The notes: a model not told the origin generated them from the sequence alone. A DNA stretch of 64,000 bases from Citrobacter telavivensis (GCA_009363175.1 CP045205.1:3844001-3908000), one strand, 5' to 3'; shown: positions 17,630-27,443, numbered from the stretch's first letter. Numbers and translations are program-made.

Positions 17630-17808
17630 GATTTACGCTCATCAGCCGCTAACACGCGGGCCTCAGTTTCCAGCAACACGGGAATGCCATCACGCAGCGG
17701 AAAAGCGAGGTTATCCAGTTTGCAGATCAGTTCTTGTTTTTCCTGGTTGTACCAGAGTTTTCCGTTACAGACCGGGCAGGCAACGATTTCAAGCAGACGA
17801 TGATCCAT
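17626..17808 (-). CDS. ycaR: YcaR, small Trm112-like protein (UPF0434)
   Basis: Sixty-residue protein, MDHRLLEIVACPVCNGKL and on, of the UPF0434/Trm112 family. It has CPVC near the N terminus and a single later cysteine in ELICKLDN, an incomplete zinc-ribbon pattern. Trm112 homologues in other organisms activate methyltransferases; a partner here is not known. The start is chosen at the ATG preceded by GGAGGAAC; the longer frame from 17853 has no family support. It is coupled to kdsB by a four-base overlap. Confidence 0.92.
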   Translation of the reverse strand: MDHRLLEIVACPVCNGKLWYNQEKQELICKLDNLAFPLRDGIPVLLETEARVLAADERKS

Positions 17809-17859
17809 AGTTCCTCCAGATGGACCGGGTAGTGAATGAGGAGATCTTATCATACTCGC

Positions 17860-19092
17860 TCATGCGACTGCGTCTATTTCCCACCCCTGCCGACATTGTG
17901 CAAATATCCCTTCCGGACAGTGCCCCAGCGTCACGCGGGCGGCATTCTGCCAGCGGGCGAAATCGGTTATCGCCTGCTGTAACCCGTTTTGCAGCGTCAC
18001 ACCTGGCTTTACCCCCTCCTGCAGATAGAGAGAAATCACTTCCAGTACGCCAGTTTTACGGTGCATTTTGGCGTCCATCCGCCCCACCAGTTGCCCCCGG
18101 TGGAGCAAAGGCAGGACAAAGTAGCCATATTGCCGCTTTGGCGCCGGCGTGTAACATTCCAGCCGGTAGCTGAAATCAAACAGCTGCTCCGCGCGTTTGC
18201 GATCCCAGACTACCGGATCAAACGGCGACAGCACCGCGCTATGTGTCGCGGTCAGCTTTCCTGCCTGTGCCTGTTCAAGCAGCGGCAGCATATCCGCATG
18301 CAACCACAGCGGCCCGAGGCTTTCGACCTCGACCGGAACGATCTGCTGCTGTTCAGCCCGCACATCACGCCAGTTTTGTAATTCGGGACGTTTCAGACGG
18401 TAGTAATCTGCCAGCCACTGCTCGCGAAAAATCCCCAGGCTGCGCGCGCTGTTGTCCAGCATGACAGATTCCGCTTGCGCCCGTGGAAGCAGATCGCGTT
18501 CATCATCCCAGTGCGGCATGACGCGATGCGTGAGATCGTATACACGTTGGAAATTACGCCGTTCAATCACCATCACCTTTCCTGCCGTGAACAGCCCTTC
18601 CAGATGTAGCTTGTGCGGCTTCCAGTCCCACCAGCCGCTGTTACCTTTACGCTGGTGCTCAAAGTCCGCTGAGCGAACCGGCCCGTTTTGATGGATATGC
18701 TGCAACAGTTGCTCAATTTCGCCAGCATGCTCTTTCATCCACGCCGCCTGGTACTTCCAGCCCATTTTTTCAGGGGCCAGCATCCGGTGGCGTATCAACG
18801 TGAAGTCACTGCGCGGCAGGAAGCAGGCCTCATGGGCCCAGTACTCCATCAACTCGCCCTGCGTCAGGGCGTCATCCAGCCACTGTATCGCGTAATCCCC
18901 CAGTCGGCTGAACAACACAAGGTAGGGGCTGCGGGCAACAATATTGATGGTATCAATTTGCAGCAGCGACATGCGGGTAATCGTCGGCAGGATATCGCTC
19001 GCCAGCGCGCGGCGGCGTGGTTTTTTTAACAGCCCCTGGGCGGCGAGATGAAGGTTACGGGCATCCGTAAGAGAGAGGTACGGCAACGACAT
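17860..19092 (-). CDS. ycaQ: DNA interstrand-crosslink glycosylase YcaQ
   Basis: Winged-helix DNA glycosylase (HTH_42 family, AlkX/YcaQ clade), 410 residues. In E. coli it unhooks nitrogen-mustard and related N7-guanine crosslinks. The clade's catalytic Q-x-D motif is seen as SLLQIDTIN with Q45 and D47; the AlkZ clade has Q-x-Q. Winged-helix repeats fill the rest of the chain. It stands alone between lpxK and ycaR with short gaps on both sides. Confidence 0.93.
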   Translation of the reverse strand: MSLPYLSLTDARNLHLAAQGLLKKPRRRALASDILPTITRMSLLQIDTINIVARSPYLVLFSRLGDYAIQWLDDALTQGELMEYWAHEACFLPRSDFTLIRHRMLAPEKMGWKYQAAWMKEHAGEIEQLLQHIHQNGPVRSADFEHQRKGNSGWWDWKPHKLHLEGLFTAGKVMVIERRNFQRVYDLTHRVMPHWDDERDLLPRAQAESVMLDNSARSLGIFREQWLADYYRLKRPELQNWRDVRAEQQQIVPVEVESLGPLWLHADMLPLLEQAQAGKLTATHSAVLSPFDPVVWDRKRAEQLFDFSYRLECYTPAPKRQYGYFVLPLLHRGQLVGRMDAKMHRKTGVLEVISLYLQEGVKPGVTLQNGLQQAITDFARWQNAARVTLGHCPEGIFAQCRQGWEIDAVA

Positions 19093-19133
19093 TCATGATT
19101 CCCTCATTCATTCGCTGCCGTTATGGTGGTGCG

Positions 19134-20111
19134 CTAACGTACCAGCGAGATCAATTTTTCGAGTAATGTCTCAGGTTCTGTCCCCGACAGATGTGCGTCG
19201 ACAGGGAGATACCACCAGTTGTCTTCAGCAAAGGCGCGGCACTTAACGGCGTCCTTCTCCGTCATGATCAGCGTTTGCGACGAGTTCAGTAAGCCGTTGA
19301 CATCACGCGAAGTCAACGCCTGATGATCTGCCAGCGGAACACATTTCTGTGGCTGTACGCCACAGGCCTCTAACGTGGCAAAAAAGCGCGGCGGATGACC
19401 AATACCCGCCATCGCCACGACATTTTGCAATTGCGCGACATCGCGACGCTCACCGGTACGCAGGTTCACAGCCAGTCCTGCCGCCAGACGCATCGGGATC
19501 TCCCCCGCCTGCGGGATGCCACCGTTGACAATGACCGCATCCACCGTTTTCAGCCGACCGGCCCGTTCACGCATCGGGCCTGCCGGTAGCCACCAGCCGT
19601 TACCGAAACGACGCACGCCATCAACCACCACAATCTCAACATCGCGGGCCAGACGGTAGTGCTGAAGGCCATCATCGGTGACGATAATCTGTACATCGTG
19701 ATGCGCCAGAATCGCTTTAACCGCGTCGGCCCGGTTGGGTGATACCGATACCGGTGCGCCGGTGCGCTGATAAATCAGCACCGGTTCATCACCCGCTTCT
19801 GCTGTGGTCGTTTCGGCATTCAGCAGTAAGGGATAAGACGCCGCTTTGCCACCGTAACCGCGGGAAACCACCCCAACGCGAAGACCGCGCCGCTGGAGCT
19901 GTTCCACCAGCCAGATCACTACCGGCGTTTTACCGTTACCGCCCGCCGTCAGGTTACCGACCACCACCACCGGCACCGGTGCACGCCAGGCGCGCTTGAT
20001 CCCGAGCGTATAACACAGACGAATCCCCCCGCTCACCAGGCCGTACAGCCAGGAGAGAGGGAGTAACAGTCGCCATAAGGGCGACTCACCGGACCAGATG
20101 CGTGCGATCAT
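19134..20111 (-). CDS. lpxK: Tetraacyldisaccharide 4'-kinase
   Basis: Inner-membrane-associated P-loop kinase of 325 residues that adds the 4'-phosphate to the lipid A precursor, giving lipid IVA. The N terminus has one membrane-anchoring helix (WRLLLPLSWLYGLVSGGIRL). The Walker A region is GNLTAGGNGKTPVV. The start overlaps the msbA stop by four bases. This coupling places lipid A phosphorylation next to its export by MsbA. Confidence 0.97.
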   Translation of the reverse strand: MIARIWSGESPLWRLLLPLSWLYGLVSGGIRLCYTLGIKRAWRAPVPVVVVGNLTAGGNGKTPVVIWLVEQLQRRGLRVGVVSRGYGGKAASYPLLLNAETTTAEAGDEPVLIYQRTGAPVSVSPNRADAVKAILAHHDVQIIVTDDGLQHYRLARDVEIVVVDGVRRFGNGWWLPAGPMRERAGRLKTVDAVIVNGGIPQAGEIPMRLAAGLAVNLRTGERRDVAQLQNVVAMAGIGHPPRFFATLEACGVQPQKCVPLADHQALTSRDVNGLLNSSQTLIMTEKDAVKCRAFAEDNWWYLPVDAHLSGTEPETLLEKLISLVR

Positions 20112-21856
20112 TGACCAAATTGCATTTTGTGCAGTTGCGCATAGACGCCGCGATGTTCCAGCAGTTCGCTGTGCGTACCGCGTTCCACAATCAGACCATC
20201 TTCCACGACCACAATTTCATCAGCCTGCTCGATGGTTGAGAGACGGTGCGCAATAACCAGCGAGGTGCGGTTTTTCTGCAGTTCGTCCAGCGCCGCCTGA
20301 ATGGCGCGCTCTGATTCGGTATCCAGCGCTGACGTGGCTTCATCAAGGATCAGAATCGGGCTGTCTCGCAGCAAGGCGCGCGCAATGGCGATACGCTGAC
20401 GCTGACCGCCGGACAGCAACACGCCGTTTTCGCCGATCACCGTATCAAGGCCGTCATCCATTTTATTGATAAAGTCCATGGCATAGGCCATACGAGCCGC
20501 TTCTTCGATCTGCTCACGGCTATACTGCTCAGTTCGCGCGTAGGCGATGTTGTTCGCCACCGTGTCGTTGAACAGATGCACGTTTTGCGAAACCAGCGCC
20601 ACCTGATTACGCAACGAGGCCAAGGTGTACTCACGTAGATCGTGACCATCCATGAGGATTTCGCCTTCATTGATGTCGTAAAAACGCGTGATCAGACTGG
20701 CAATGGTTGATTTACCGGAACCTGAACGCCCCACCAGCGCAACGGTTTTGCCTGCCGGGATTTTCAGGTTGATATTGCGCAGAGCCGGCACTTCGCGGCC
20801 CGGATAGGTAAAGGTCACATTACGGAATTCCAGATCGCCGGTCGCACGTTCAATCACGCGTTTACCTTCGTCTTTTTCCTGCTCGCTATCCAGAATTGCA
20901 AACAGGGTCTGGCATGCGGCCATACCACGCTGGAACTGGGCGTTGACGTTGGTCAGCGATTTCAGCGGACGCATCAGGGCAATCATTGACGAGAAGACCA
21001 CGGTGATCGTCCCTGCCGTCAGGCTGTCCATAACGCTTGGGAAGCTGGCCGCGTACAGAACAAACGCCAGCGCCAGAGAAGCAATCAACTGGATGATAGG
21101 ATCGGAAATGGAAGAGGCAGAAACCATCTTCATTCCCTGCAAGCGCATCTTGTTACTGACTTTGTCGAAGCGCTTCGTTTCCACCCCCTGACCACCGAAG
21201 ATCAGGACCTCTTTATGGCCTTTCAGCATCTGTTCCGCGCTGGTCGTCACCTGCCCCATCGTATTCTGCATATTCTTACTGATAGCACGAAAACGTTTGG
21301 AGACCACACGAATCGCAATCGACACGATAGGTGCCAGCACAACCAGGATGATCGACAACTGCCAGCTGTAATAGAACATCATGATGAACAGGCCGATAAT
21401 GGATGCGCCTTCACGCACAACGGTAATCAGCGCGCCGGAAGACGAAGAGGCAACCTGTTCAGAATCGTAAGTAATGCGAGAAAGCAGCGTCCCGGTGGAC
21501 TGCTTGTCAAAGAAGGAAACCGGCATGCCCATCATATGACCAAACAGGCGACGACGCATGGTCATCACCACTTTTCCTGATACCCAGGAAATACAGTAGC
21601 TGGAGATATAGCTGGTGATACCACGTAAAATCATCAGCCCAATAACCACCAGCGGCATCCAAAGCAACACTGAGCGATCTGTTTTACCAAAACCATCGTC
21701 CAGTAATGGTTTGAGGAGCGATAACATGAAGGTATCGCTGGCCGCGTTGAGGATTAACGCAACACCCGCCACGATCAGACCCGATTTGAAAGGCGCAATG
21801 GTTGGCCACAGTCGGCGAAACGTCTGCCACGTAGAGAGATCTTTATCGTTATGCAT
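20108..21856 (-). CDS. msbA: Lipid A flippase MsbA
   Basis: Half-size ABC exporter of 582 residues that flips core-lipid A across the inner membrane. The N-terminal half has six membrane helices. The C-terminal ATPase has Walker A GRSGSGKS (about 376-383), signature LSGGQRQR, Walker B ILILDEATSALD and the H-loop in IAHRLSTI. Length and sequence are essentially those of E. coli MsbA. It overlaps lpxK downstream and lies 36 bases from the upstream comEC. Confidence 0.98.
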   Translation of the reverse strand: MHNDKDLSTWQTFRRLWPTIAPFKSGLIVAGVALILNAASDTFMLSLLKPLLDDGFGKTDRSVLLWMPLVVIGLMILRGITSYISSYCISWVSGKVVMTMRRRLFGHMMGMPVSFFDKQSTGTLLSRITYDSEQVASSSSGALITVVREGASIIGLFIMMFYYSWQLSIILVVLAPIVSIAIRVVSKRFRAISKNMQNTMGQVTTSAEQMLKGHKEVLIFGGQGVETKRFDKVSNKMRLQGMKMVSASSISDPIIQLIASLALAFVLYAASFPSVMDSLTAGTITVVFSSMIALMRPLKSLTNVNAQFQRGMAACQTLFAILDSEQEKDEGKRVIERATGDLEFRNVTFTYPGREVPALRNINLKIPAGKTVALVGRSGSGKSTIASLITRFYDINEGEILMDGHDLREYTLASLRNQVALVSQNVHLFNDTVANNIAYARTEQYSREQIEEAARMAYAMDFINKMDDGLDTVIGENGVLLSGGQRQRIAIARALLRDSPILILDEATSALDTESERAIQAALDELQKNRTSLVIAHRLSTIEQADEIVVVEDGLIVERGTHSELLEHRGVYAQLHKMQFGQ

Positions 21857-21892
21857 TCAAGAAACCAGCATCTGTTGAAATAGCCGCATATT

Positions 21893-24157
21893 CTACCCGT
21901 TATCGTCTGACACGCCAAACCACTGATGATACCAACGAGGTAAAATTTGCTCCCGCAGGCTGATGACCTGCCAGCCCTGTGTTGAAAAATCCAGCGAAAT
22001 TTGCCCCTGATGCGGGGTATCACACCACCGGTACCCCTGTTGCTGATAGCGCTGCTTCACCTTGTGGGACGGCAGCCGCCAGGCGTTGTAGCGTGATGCC
22101 GAGGCCAGCGCCGCCCGGCCATTGGCGCGTTGAATGAATGCCAGTGAAGAAGAACTGTTGCTGCCATGATGTGGTACCTGGACTACCGTTGCTGAAAGAT
22201 GCTGCCAGTAATGGCTTAACATTTTCTGTTCCGCCGGGGACTCTATATCACCCGTCAGCAGAATACTGTGCATGCCATCATCAATCTTTACGACACAGGA
22301 GTGGTTATTTCCCTGCGTCTGGTCCCCCTTCAACGGCCAGTGCACGCTAAACCACAATCCCTGCCATTGCCACGTCTCGCCACGATAACAGGGCAAATGG
22401 CCCGGCCATCCTAGCGGGCTGCGTACCCAAAGCGTTGGCCAGGTTGTCTGCAAAGAGTGTAGTCCACCGCGATGGTCAAGATGCTCATGGCTGAGAATGA
22501 TGCCCTCTGGCTGCAGATGGTGCCAGCGCAGCCATGGAATGATGATCTGCTGCGCGCTGTCACCCCCCGGCCAGGCCAACCCGGTATCGTAGAGTAACGC
22601 TTTACCATTGCGGGCGATGACCATCGCCAATCCTTGTCCAACATCCAGCATGTGCACCTGCCAGGCGTCGGTACGTGTCGGACTCCAGAACGGCCAACTC
22701 AATAGCGCCAGCGTCGCCAGACAGAGGCCGGGAAAGATGCGCCATGCAACGAATCGCCAGCCGAGTAACATAAGCCAGGGGACAAAGACCAGCCACTGCC
22801 AACGAACATCAACATTGATCCACCCTGCAGGCAAGAGCTTAAGCGCCCAGAATAACGTGGCCAATGAACGATCGGCCAGATACCAGAGTCCGCCCTCGAG
22901 AAACAGCGGACCGGTGAGGTGAACCACCATTCCAGCGAGGATCAACGGAACGCTGACAAACGTAACCAGCGGAACAGCAAACAGATTTGCGACAAAAGAG
23001 GTCAGGCTGATACCGTGAAACAGCGCAATTTGTAGCGGCAGGAGCAACAGGGTAATCCCCAGTTGCAGATGTGCCAATTCAACAAGCAAACGCCCGGCGC
23101 GCGGTAAGCGCAAGGCAGGACAAGGAAACCATTGATACCAGAACAGCAAAGCCGCAACGGCAAAGGCAGAAAGCCACAGGCTTTGCGAGATTACAGCAAC
23201 GGGATCGACAACCAGAATGGCCGCCAGACAGCAGCACCAGACCGACCAACCGCTCCATTGCCGTCCGCTTAATTTCAGTGCCCCCCACACCAGCAGCGCC
23301 ACCACCGTGCGTAACGCCGGGGGTTGCAGTCCGGTCAACCAGGCATAACACACCGCGCAAATAAGCCCACCAATCAGCGGGTGTTGCCAGCGGATCCCGG
23401 CGACCGGCAACAGAAACTGCACACCCCGCAACAGAGCGGCAGCCAGTAAAGCCGCGAAAGCGATATGCAGGCCGGAAATCGCCATCAAATGCGCCGTACC
23501 AGTATCACGCATAATCGCTTTGACCTCCTGCGGGACCAGCAGGCGTTCTCCCATCCCCAGCCCCAGAATGACCTGCTGCCAGGAATAGTTCTCCAGAGAG
23601 GCGGTCAGCGAGGCGAGATAGCGAGCCCGCCAGCTGCATCCACTGTCGACCACCTTTGCCTGCAAAAAGCGACCGGTGAGCGGCTGATGCTGTGCTAAGG
23701 CATAACGCTGGCTGTCAAATCCGCCGTCATTCAACTCGGCGTGAATAGCGCGAACCTTCAGCGTCATCGCCCAACGTTGCCCCGCACACGGTGCTATCGG
23801 CAAGTATTGGTCATAAAGCACAATGCCTACGGCAGGGAAAAGTCGATGCCCATTAAGATGCGTGATCCACCCGGCATGTGTTGTCATGTTATCCGTGGCC
23901 GTAAGCTCTACGACCGCCTCCTGCGTGGCGACTGGCAATGTATTTACCGCCCACAGCGACTGCTTCGCCGCCATGACGCCCCAGAGAAAAAACAGCAGGA
24001 GGAGCCCGGCACACTTCGCCACTTTCCAGCGGAGCAGAGCGAGCAAACAGGCCAGCACAAACAGGACGCTCACAACCACTGAACCTGGAAGCGTGGGCAG
24101 CAAGAATAAAGGGAAGATCCCCCCTAATGCGCACAGACTAACCGTCGTTATTTTCAT
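21893..24157 (-). CDS. ycaI: ComEC/Rec2-type DNA uptake channel homologue (YcaI)
   Basis: Inner-membrane protein of 754 residues of the ComEC family. The N-terminal membrane segments lead into a soluble OB-like domain, then the polytopic competence domain (about 190-470, with the signature TAHLMAISGLHIAF). A C-terminal metallo-beta-lactamase domain carries SHEHLDHRGG. In competent bacteria ComEC carries single-stranded DNA into the cytoplasm. All expected blocks and the metal motif are intact, so it does not look like a pseudogene. The start is the ATG at 24157 preceded by GGGAGG; a GTG six bases earlier is also in frame. Confidence 0.93.
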   Translation of the reverse strand: MKITTVSLCALGGIFPLFLLPTLPGSVVVSVLFVLACLLALLRWKVAKCAGLLLLFFLWGVMAAKQSLWAVNTLPVATQEAVVELTATDNMTTHAGWITHLNGHRLFPAVGIVLYDQYLPIAPCAGQRWAMTLKVRAIHAELNDGGFDSQRYALAQHQPLTGRFLQAKVVDSGCSWRARYLASLTASLENYSWQQVILGLGMGERLLVPQEVKAIMRDTGTAHLMAISGLHIAFAALLAAALLRGVQFLLPVAGIRWQHPLIGGLICAVCYAWLTGLQPPALRTVVALLVWGALKLSGRQWSGWSVWCCCLAAILVVDPVAVISQSLWLSAFAVAALLFWYQWFPCPALRLPRAGRLLVELAHLQLGITLLLLPLQIALFHGISLTSFVANLFAVPLVTFVSVPLILAGMVVHLTGPLFLEGGLWYLADRSLATLFWALKLLPAGWINVDVRWQWLVFVPWLMLLGWRFVAWRIFPGLCLATLALLSWPFWSPTRTDAWQVHMLDVGQGLAMVIARNGKALLYDTGLAWPGGDSAQQIIIPWLRWHHLQPEGIILSHEHLDHRGGLHSLQTTWPTLWVRSPLGWPGHLPCYRGETWQWQGLWFSVHWPLKGDQTQGNNHSCVVKIDDGMHSILLTGDIESPAEQKMLSHYWQHLSATVVQVPHHGSNSSSSLAFIQRANGRAALASASRYNAWRLPSHKVKQRYQQQGYRWCDTPHQGQISLDFSTQGWQVISLREQILPRWYHQWFGVSDDNG

Positions 24158-24311
24158 GGACACCTCCCTGTTAGCGGAAGTGTCCAGATCTGAACAGTGG
24201 TTGTCAGGTGTAGAATGAGGGATTTACGGTCATGATTCCGCAATTTTCATCGCCGCCCGGCAATATGCAACGTGAAATGCGAGTGGTACTCCAGGACGGG
24301 CTGCAGGCAAG

Positions 24312-24337
24312 AAAAAAGCACCGTAAAGGTGCTTTTC
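24312..24337 (-). terminator. Rho-independent terminator of ihfB
   Basis: Read leftward, AAAAGCACC, TTTAC, GGTGCTTTT is followed by further T residues, 24 bases past the ihfB stop. Confidence 0.88.
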
Positions 24338-24360
24338 CTAGGCTATGTTTTGCGAAAAAC

Positions 24361-24645
24361 TTAACCGTAAATATTGGCGCGATCGCGCAGTTCTTTACCC
24401 GGCTTAAAGTGCGGAACATATTTTCCTTCCAGATCCACTTTATCGCCAGTCTTCGGGTTACGCCCGGTACGTGGTGCACGGTAATGCAAAGAAAAGCTGC
24501 CGAAACCGCGGATTTCAATACGCTCGCCCTGTGCAAGAGTCGAGGCCATATGCTCCAGCATCTCTTTTACTGCATCTTCAACCGCTTTCGCGGGAATATG
24601 AGATTGCTGAGTGGCAAGTCTTTCAATCAATTCTGACTTGGTCAT
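24361..24645 (-). CDS. ihfB: Integration host factor beta subunit
   Basis: DNA-bending nucleoid protein, 94 residues, that pairs with IhfA. It has the HU/IHF fold: two N-terminal helices and a beta arm whose tip carries APRTGRNPKTGD, with the intercalating proline of RNPKTG. The start is the ATG giving MTKSELIERLA; the 12-residue extension encoded upstream is not part of the family. A near-consensus promoter lies upstream in the gap to rpsA, so ihfB can be expressed separately as well as by read-through. Confidence 0.98.
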   Translation of the reverse strand: MTKSELIERLATQQSHIPAKAVEDAVKEMLEHMASTLAQGERIEIRGFGSFSLHYRAPRTGRNPKTGDKVDLEGKYVPHFKPGKELRDRANIYG

Positions 24646-24686
24646 GATTCCTCCGGTTCCAATAAGCTGCTGCTGTCGCATTGATT

Positions 24687-24708
24687 AAGGGCGGCCGTAG
24701 CCGCCCTT
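24687..24708 (-). other. Strong hairpin in the ihfB leader
   Basis: AAGGGCGGC (24687-24695) and GCCGCCCTT (24700-24708) form a perfect 9-base stem with a CGTA loop between the ihfB promoter and its start codon. There is no T run in the leftward direction. It probably shapes the leader rather than ending transcription. Confidence 0.6.
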
Positions 24709-24716
24709 TGTCATTG

Positions 24717-24745
24717 ATTACAGAACGAATTCTATAATCTGTCAA
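24717..24745 (-). promoter_or_regulatory. ihfB promoter
   Basis: Read leftward, -35 TTGACA (24745-24740) and -10 TGTAAT (24722-24717) are separated by exactly 17 bases, close to the sigma70 consensus. It lies in the gap downstream of rpsA and fires into ihfB. Confidence 0.75.
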
Positions 24746-24758
24746 GTATTCTCATCTG

Positions 24759-24783
24759 ACTTCGGGACGAAACATCCCGAAGT
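24759..24783 (-). terminator. Hairpin after rpsA, possible terminator
   Basis: ACTTCGGGA and TCCCGAAGT form a 9-base stem just past the rpsA stop (24793). The T tract is weak, so read-through into ihfB is likely. Confidence 0.5.
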
Positions 24784-24792
24784 ATCAAAGAA

Positions 24793-26466
24793 TTACTCGC
24801 CTTTAGCTGCTTTGAAAGCTTCAGCCATTGCGTTGTTAGAGAAGTTTGCATCTTCCTGTTTGTTAACAGTTGCGATGGCATCTTTCTCATCAGCTTCGTC
24901 TTTAGCACGAACAGACAGGCTGATTGCACGGTTCTTACGGTCAACGCCGGTGAATTTAGCTTCAACGTCGTCACCCACGCTCAGAACCAGGGTAGCATCT
25001 TCAACGCGGTCACGGGATGCTTCAGAAGCGCGCAGGTAACCTTCAACGCCGTCAGCCAGTTCTACGGTTGCGCCTTTCGCGTCAACTGCAGTCACTTTAC
25101 CGTTTACGATTGCGCCTTTCTTGTTCAGTGCAACCCAGTTGTTGAACGGATCTTCTGCCAGCTGTTTAACGCCCAGAGAGATACGCTCGCGCTCTGCGTC
25201 AACCTGCAGAACAACTGCTGCGATTTCGTCGCCTTTTTTGTATTCACGAACTGCTTCTTCGCCTGCAACGTTCCAGGAGATGTCAGACAGGTGAACCAGG
25301 CCGTCGATGCCGCCGTCCAAGCCGATGAAGATACCAAAGTCAGTGATAGACTTGATTTTACCTTCAACACGGTCACCCTTGTTGTGGGTTTCCGCGAACT
25401 GCTGCCATGGGTTAGATTTGCACTGCTTCAGGCCCAGGGAGATACGACGACGTTCTTCGTCGATATCCAGAACCATGACTTCCACTACGTCGCCAACGTT
25501 AACAACTTTGGACGGGTGGATGTTTTTGTTGGTCCAGTCCATTTCGGAAACGTGAACCAGGCCTTCAACGCCTTCTTCGATTTCAACGAAGCAGCCGTAG
25601 TCAGTCAGGTTGGTCACGCGACCGGTCAGTTTGGTACCTTCCGGATAACGCTTAGCGATAGCAACCCACGGATCTTCGCCCAGCTGTTTCAGGCCCAGGG
25701 ATACACGGGTACGTTCGCGGTCGAACTTCAGCACTTTAACAGTGATTTCGTCGCCAACGTTTACGATTTCGCTTGGATGCTTAACGCGTTTCCATGCCAT
25801 ATCGGTGATGTGCAGCAGGCCGTCAACGCCACCCAGATCAACGAATGCACCGTAGTCAGTGAGGTTCTTAACGATACCTTTAACTTCCATGCCTTCCTGC
25901 AGGTTTTCCAGCAGCTGATCGCGCTCTGCGCTGTTTTCGGATTCGATCACGGCACGACGAGAAACAACAACGTTGTTGCGCTTCTGATCCAGCTTGATGA
26001 CTTTGAACTCAAGCTCTTTGCCTTCCAGGTGCAGCGTATCGCGCACCGGACGAACGTCTACCAGTGAACCTGGCAGGAACGCACGAATACCGTTCAGCTC
26101 AACAGTGAAGCCGCCCTTAACTTTGCCGTTGATAACACCAACAACAGTTTCAGCGTCTTCGTATGCTTTTTCCAGCGTGATCCAAGCTTCGTGACGCTTA
26201 GCTTTCTCACGGGACAGCAGGGTTTCGCCGAAGCCGTCTTCTACTGCGTCCAGCGCAACGTCAACTTCGTCACCGACCTGGATTTCCAGCTCGCCGGCTG
26301 CGTTTTTGAACTGCTCTGCAGGGATTGCAGATTCAGATTTCAGGCCCGCATCAACCAGAACGACGTCTTTGTCGATAGCAACAACAACGCCACGAACGAT
26401 GGAACCCGGACGGGTTTCGATTGTTTTTAAGGATTCTTCAAATAGTTGAGCAAAAGATTCAGTCAT
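24793..26466 (-). CDS. rpsA: Ribosomal protein S1
   Basis: 30S subunit protein of 557 residues that binds mRNA leaders and unfolds structured starts. Six S1 (OB-fold) domains are visible in series, the first two degenerate and ribosome-anchoring. The typical motifs recur as DYGAFVDLGGVDGLLH, DYGCFVEIEEGVEGLVH and DFGIFIGLDGGIDGLVH. Codon use is strongly biased to common codons, as expected for an abundant protein. S1 represses its own mRNA in E. coli through leader hairpins. The gap to cmk (26467-26578) would hold the leader and a promoter. Confidence 0.99.
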   Translation of the reverse strand: MTESFAQLFEESLKTIETRPGSIVRGVVVAIDKDVVLVDAGLKSESAIPAEQFKNAAGELEIQVGDEVDVALDAVEDGFGETLLSREKAKRHEAWITLEKAYEDAETVVGVINGKVKGGFTVELNGIRAFLPGSLVDVRPVRDTLHLEGKELEFKVIKLDQKRNNVVVSRRAVIESENSAERDQLLENLQEGMEVKGIVKNLTDYGAFVDLGGVDGLLHITDMAWKRVKHPSEIVNVGDEITVKVLKFDRERTRVSLGLKQLGEDPWVAIAKRYPEGTKLTGRVTNLTDYGCFVEIEEGVEGLVHVSEMDWTNKNIHPSKVVNVGDVVEVMVLDIDEERRRISLGLKQCKSNPWQQFAETHNKGDRVEGKIKSITDFGIFIGLDGGIDGLVHLSDISWNVAGEEAVREYKKGDEIAAVVLQVDAERERISLGVKQLAEDPFNNWVALNKKGAIVNGKVTAVDAKGATVELADGVEGYLRASEASRDRVEDATLVLSVGDDVEAKFTGVDRKNRAISLSVRAKDEADEKDAIATVNKQEDANFSNNAMAEAFKAAKGE

Positions 26467-26578
26467 GTTTAATCTTCGAAGTTAGATTTAACGTCCACCT
26501 GACACCATGTCGGATGGGGTTGTTTAACATACCCGCTGTCATTCCATTGCAACGGGGGTACTGCAAATTCGGTCGCTC

Positions 26579-27262
26579 TTAAGCGAGTGCCAGTTTTTGG
26601 CGCGCGTATTGTAGCGTTTTTTCAATCACTTGCTCAATGCTTAATCGTGTGGAATCTAAAACTAAAGCATCAGCAGCGGGAACCAGCGGCGCTACAGCAC
26701 GGTTTCGGTCGCGATCGTCACGTTCTTTGATCTCGGCCAAAAGGCGCTCAAAGTTAACACTAAAGCCTTTCTCCTGCAACTGTAGCATACGGCGATGCGC
26801 ACGTTCTTCCGAAGAGGCGTCAAGGAAAATTTTCACTGGCGCATCCGGGAAAACTACCGTTCCCATGTCGCGTCCGTCGGCGATAAGTCCTGGCGCTTCA
26901 CGGAAAGCGCGTTGACGACGCAGCAGCGCTTCGCGCACGCGAGGGAACGCAGCAACCTGAGAGGCGGCATTGGCGACTTCCTGCGTGCGGATTTCACCGC
27001 TGACGTCTTCTCCTTCCAGAATTACTTCCAGATTTCCGTCCGTTGAGACAAAACGGACATCAAGATGGGTTGCCAGCGGAACCAGCGCGTCTTCTGAGGC
27101 GACATCGACATGATGATGTAATGCCGCCAGCGCCAGCACGCGATAGATTGCGCCTGAGTCCAACAGATGCCATTGCAATGCTTCCGCCATCGCTTTGCAC
27201 AAGGTGCCTTTTCCTGCACCGCTTGGGCCATCAATGGTAATTACCGGGGCAATTGCCGTCAT
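26579..27262 (-). CDS. cmk: Cytidylate kinase
   Basis: P-loop nucleoside monophosphate kinase, 227 residues, that phosphorylates CMP and dCMP. The Walker A motif GPSGAGKGT is at residues 12-20. The substrate-binding region includes IADGRDMGTVVFPDA, and the lid segment RDDRDRNRAVAPL is present. It lies upstream of rpsA on the same strand with a 112-base gap; in E. coli cmk and rpsA are partly co-transcribed. Confidence 0.97.
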   Translation of the reverse strand: MTAIAPVITIDGPSGAGKGTLCKAMAEALQWHLLDSGAIYRVLALAALHHHVDVASEDALVPLATHLDVRFVSTDGNLEVILEGEDVSGEIRTQEVANAASQVAAFPRVREALLRRQRAFREAPGLIADGRDMGTVVFPDAPVKIFLDASSEERAHRRMLQLQEKGFSVNFERLLAEIKERDDRDRNRAVAPLVPAADALVLDSTRLSIEQVIEKTLQYARQKLALA

Positions 27263-27396
27263 CTTTATCTCCTTAAACAGGCGTTCTGTTAACGTAAACG
27301 CCGCGCATTATACGCGCCAACGCCCACAATCGTTAACGTTGTGTGCAAAAACCGGTTTAGTCTGTAATCAGATGAAGAATAATTGCGCAATTATAG

Positions 27397-27419
27397 CGGG
27401 CTGGTGAGCAACCAGCCCG
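27397..27419 (-). terminator. Hairpin after aroA, likely terminator
   Basis: CGGGCTGGT and ACCAGCCCG form a perfect 9-base stem with a 5-base loop, 25 bases past the aroA stop. The leftward flank is A/T-rich without a pure T run. Confidence 0.6.
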
Positions 27420-27443
27420 AAAGATGACAATGTTTTACGTTTA

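Noticed and set aside
24158..24360. Small RNA or gene between ycaI and ihfB
   Set aside because: The only structured element is the ihfB terminator; no promoter-terminator pair or coding frame is convincing.
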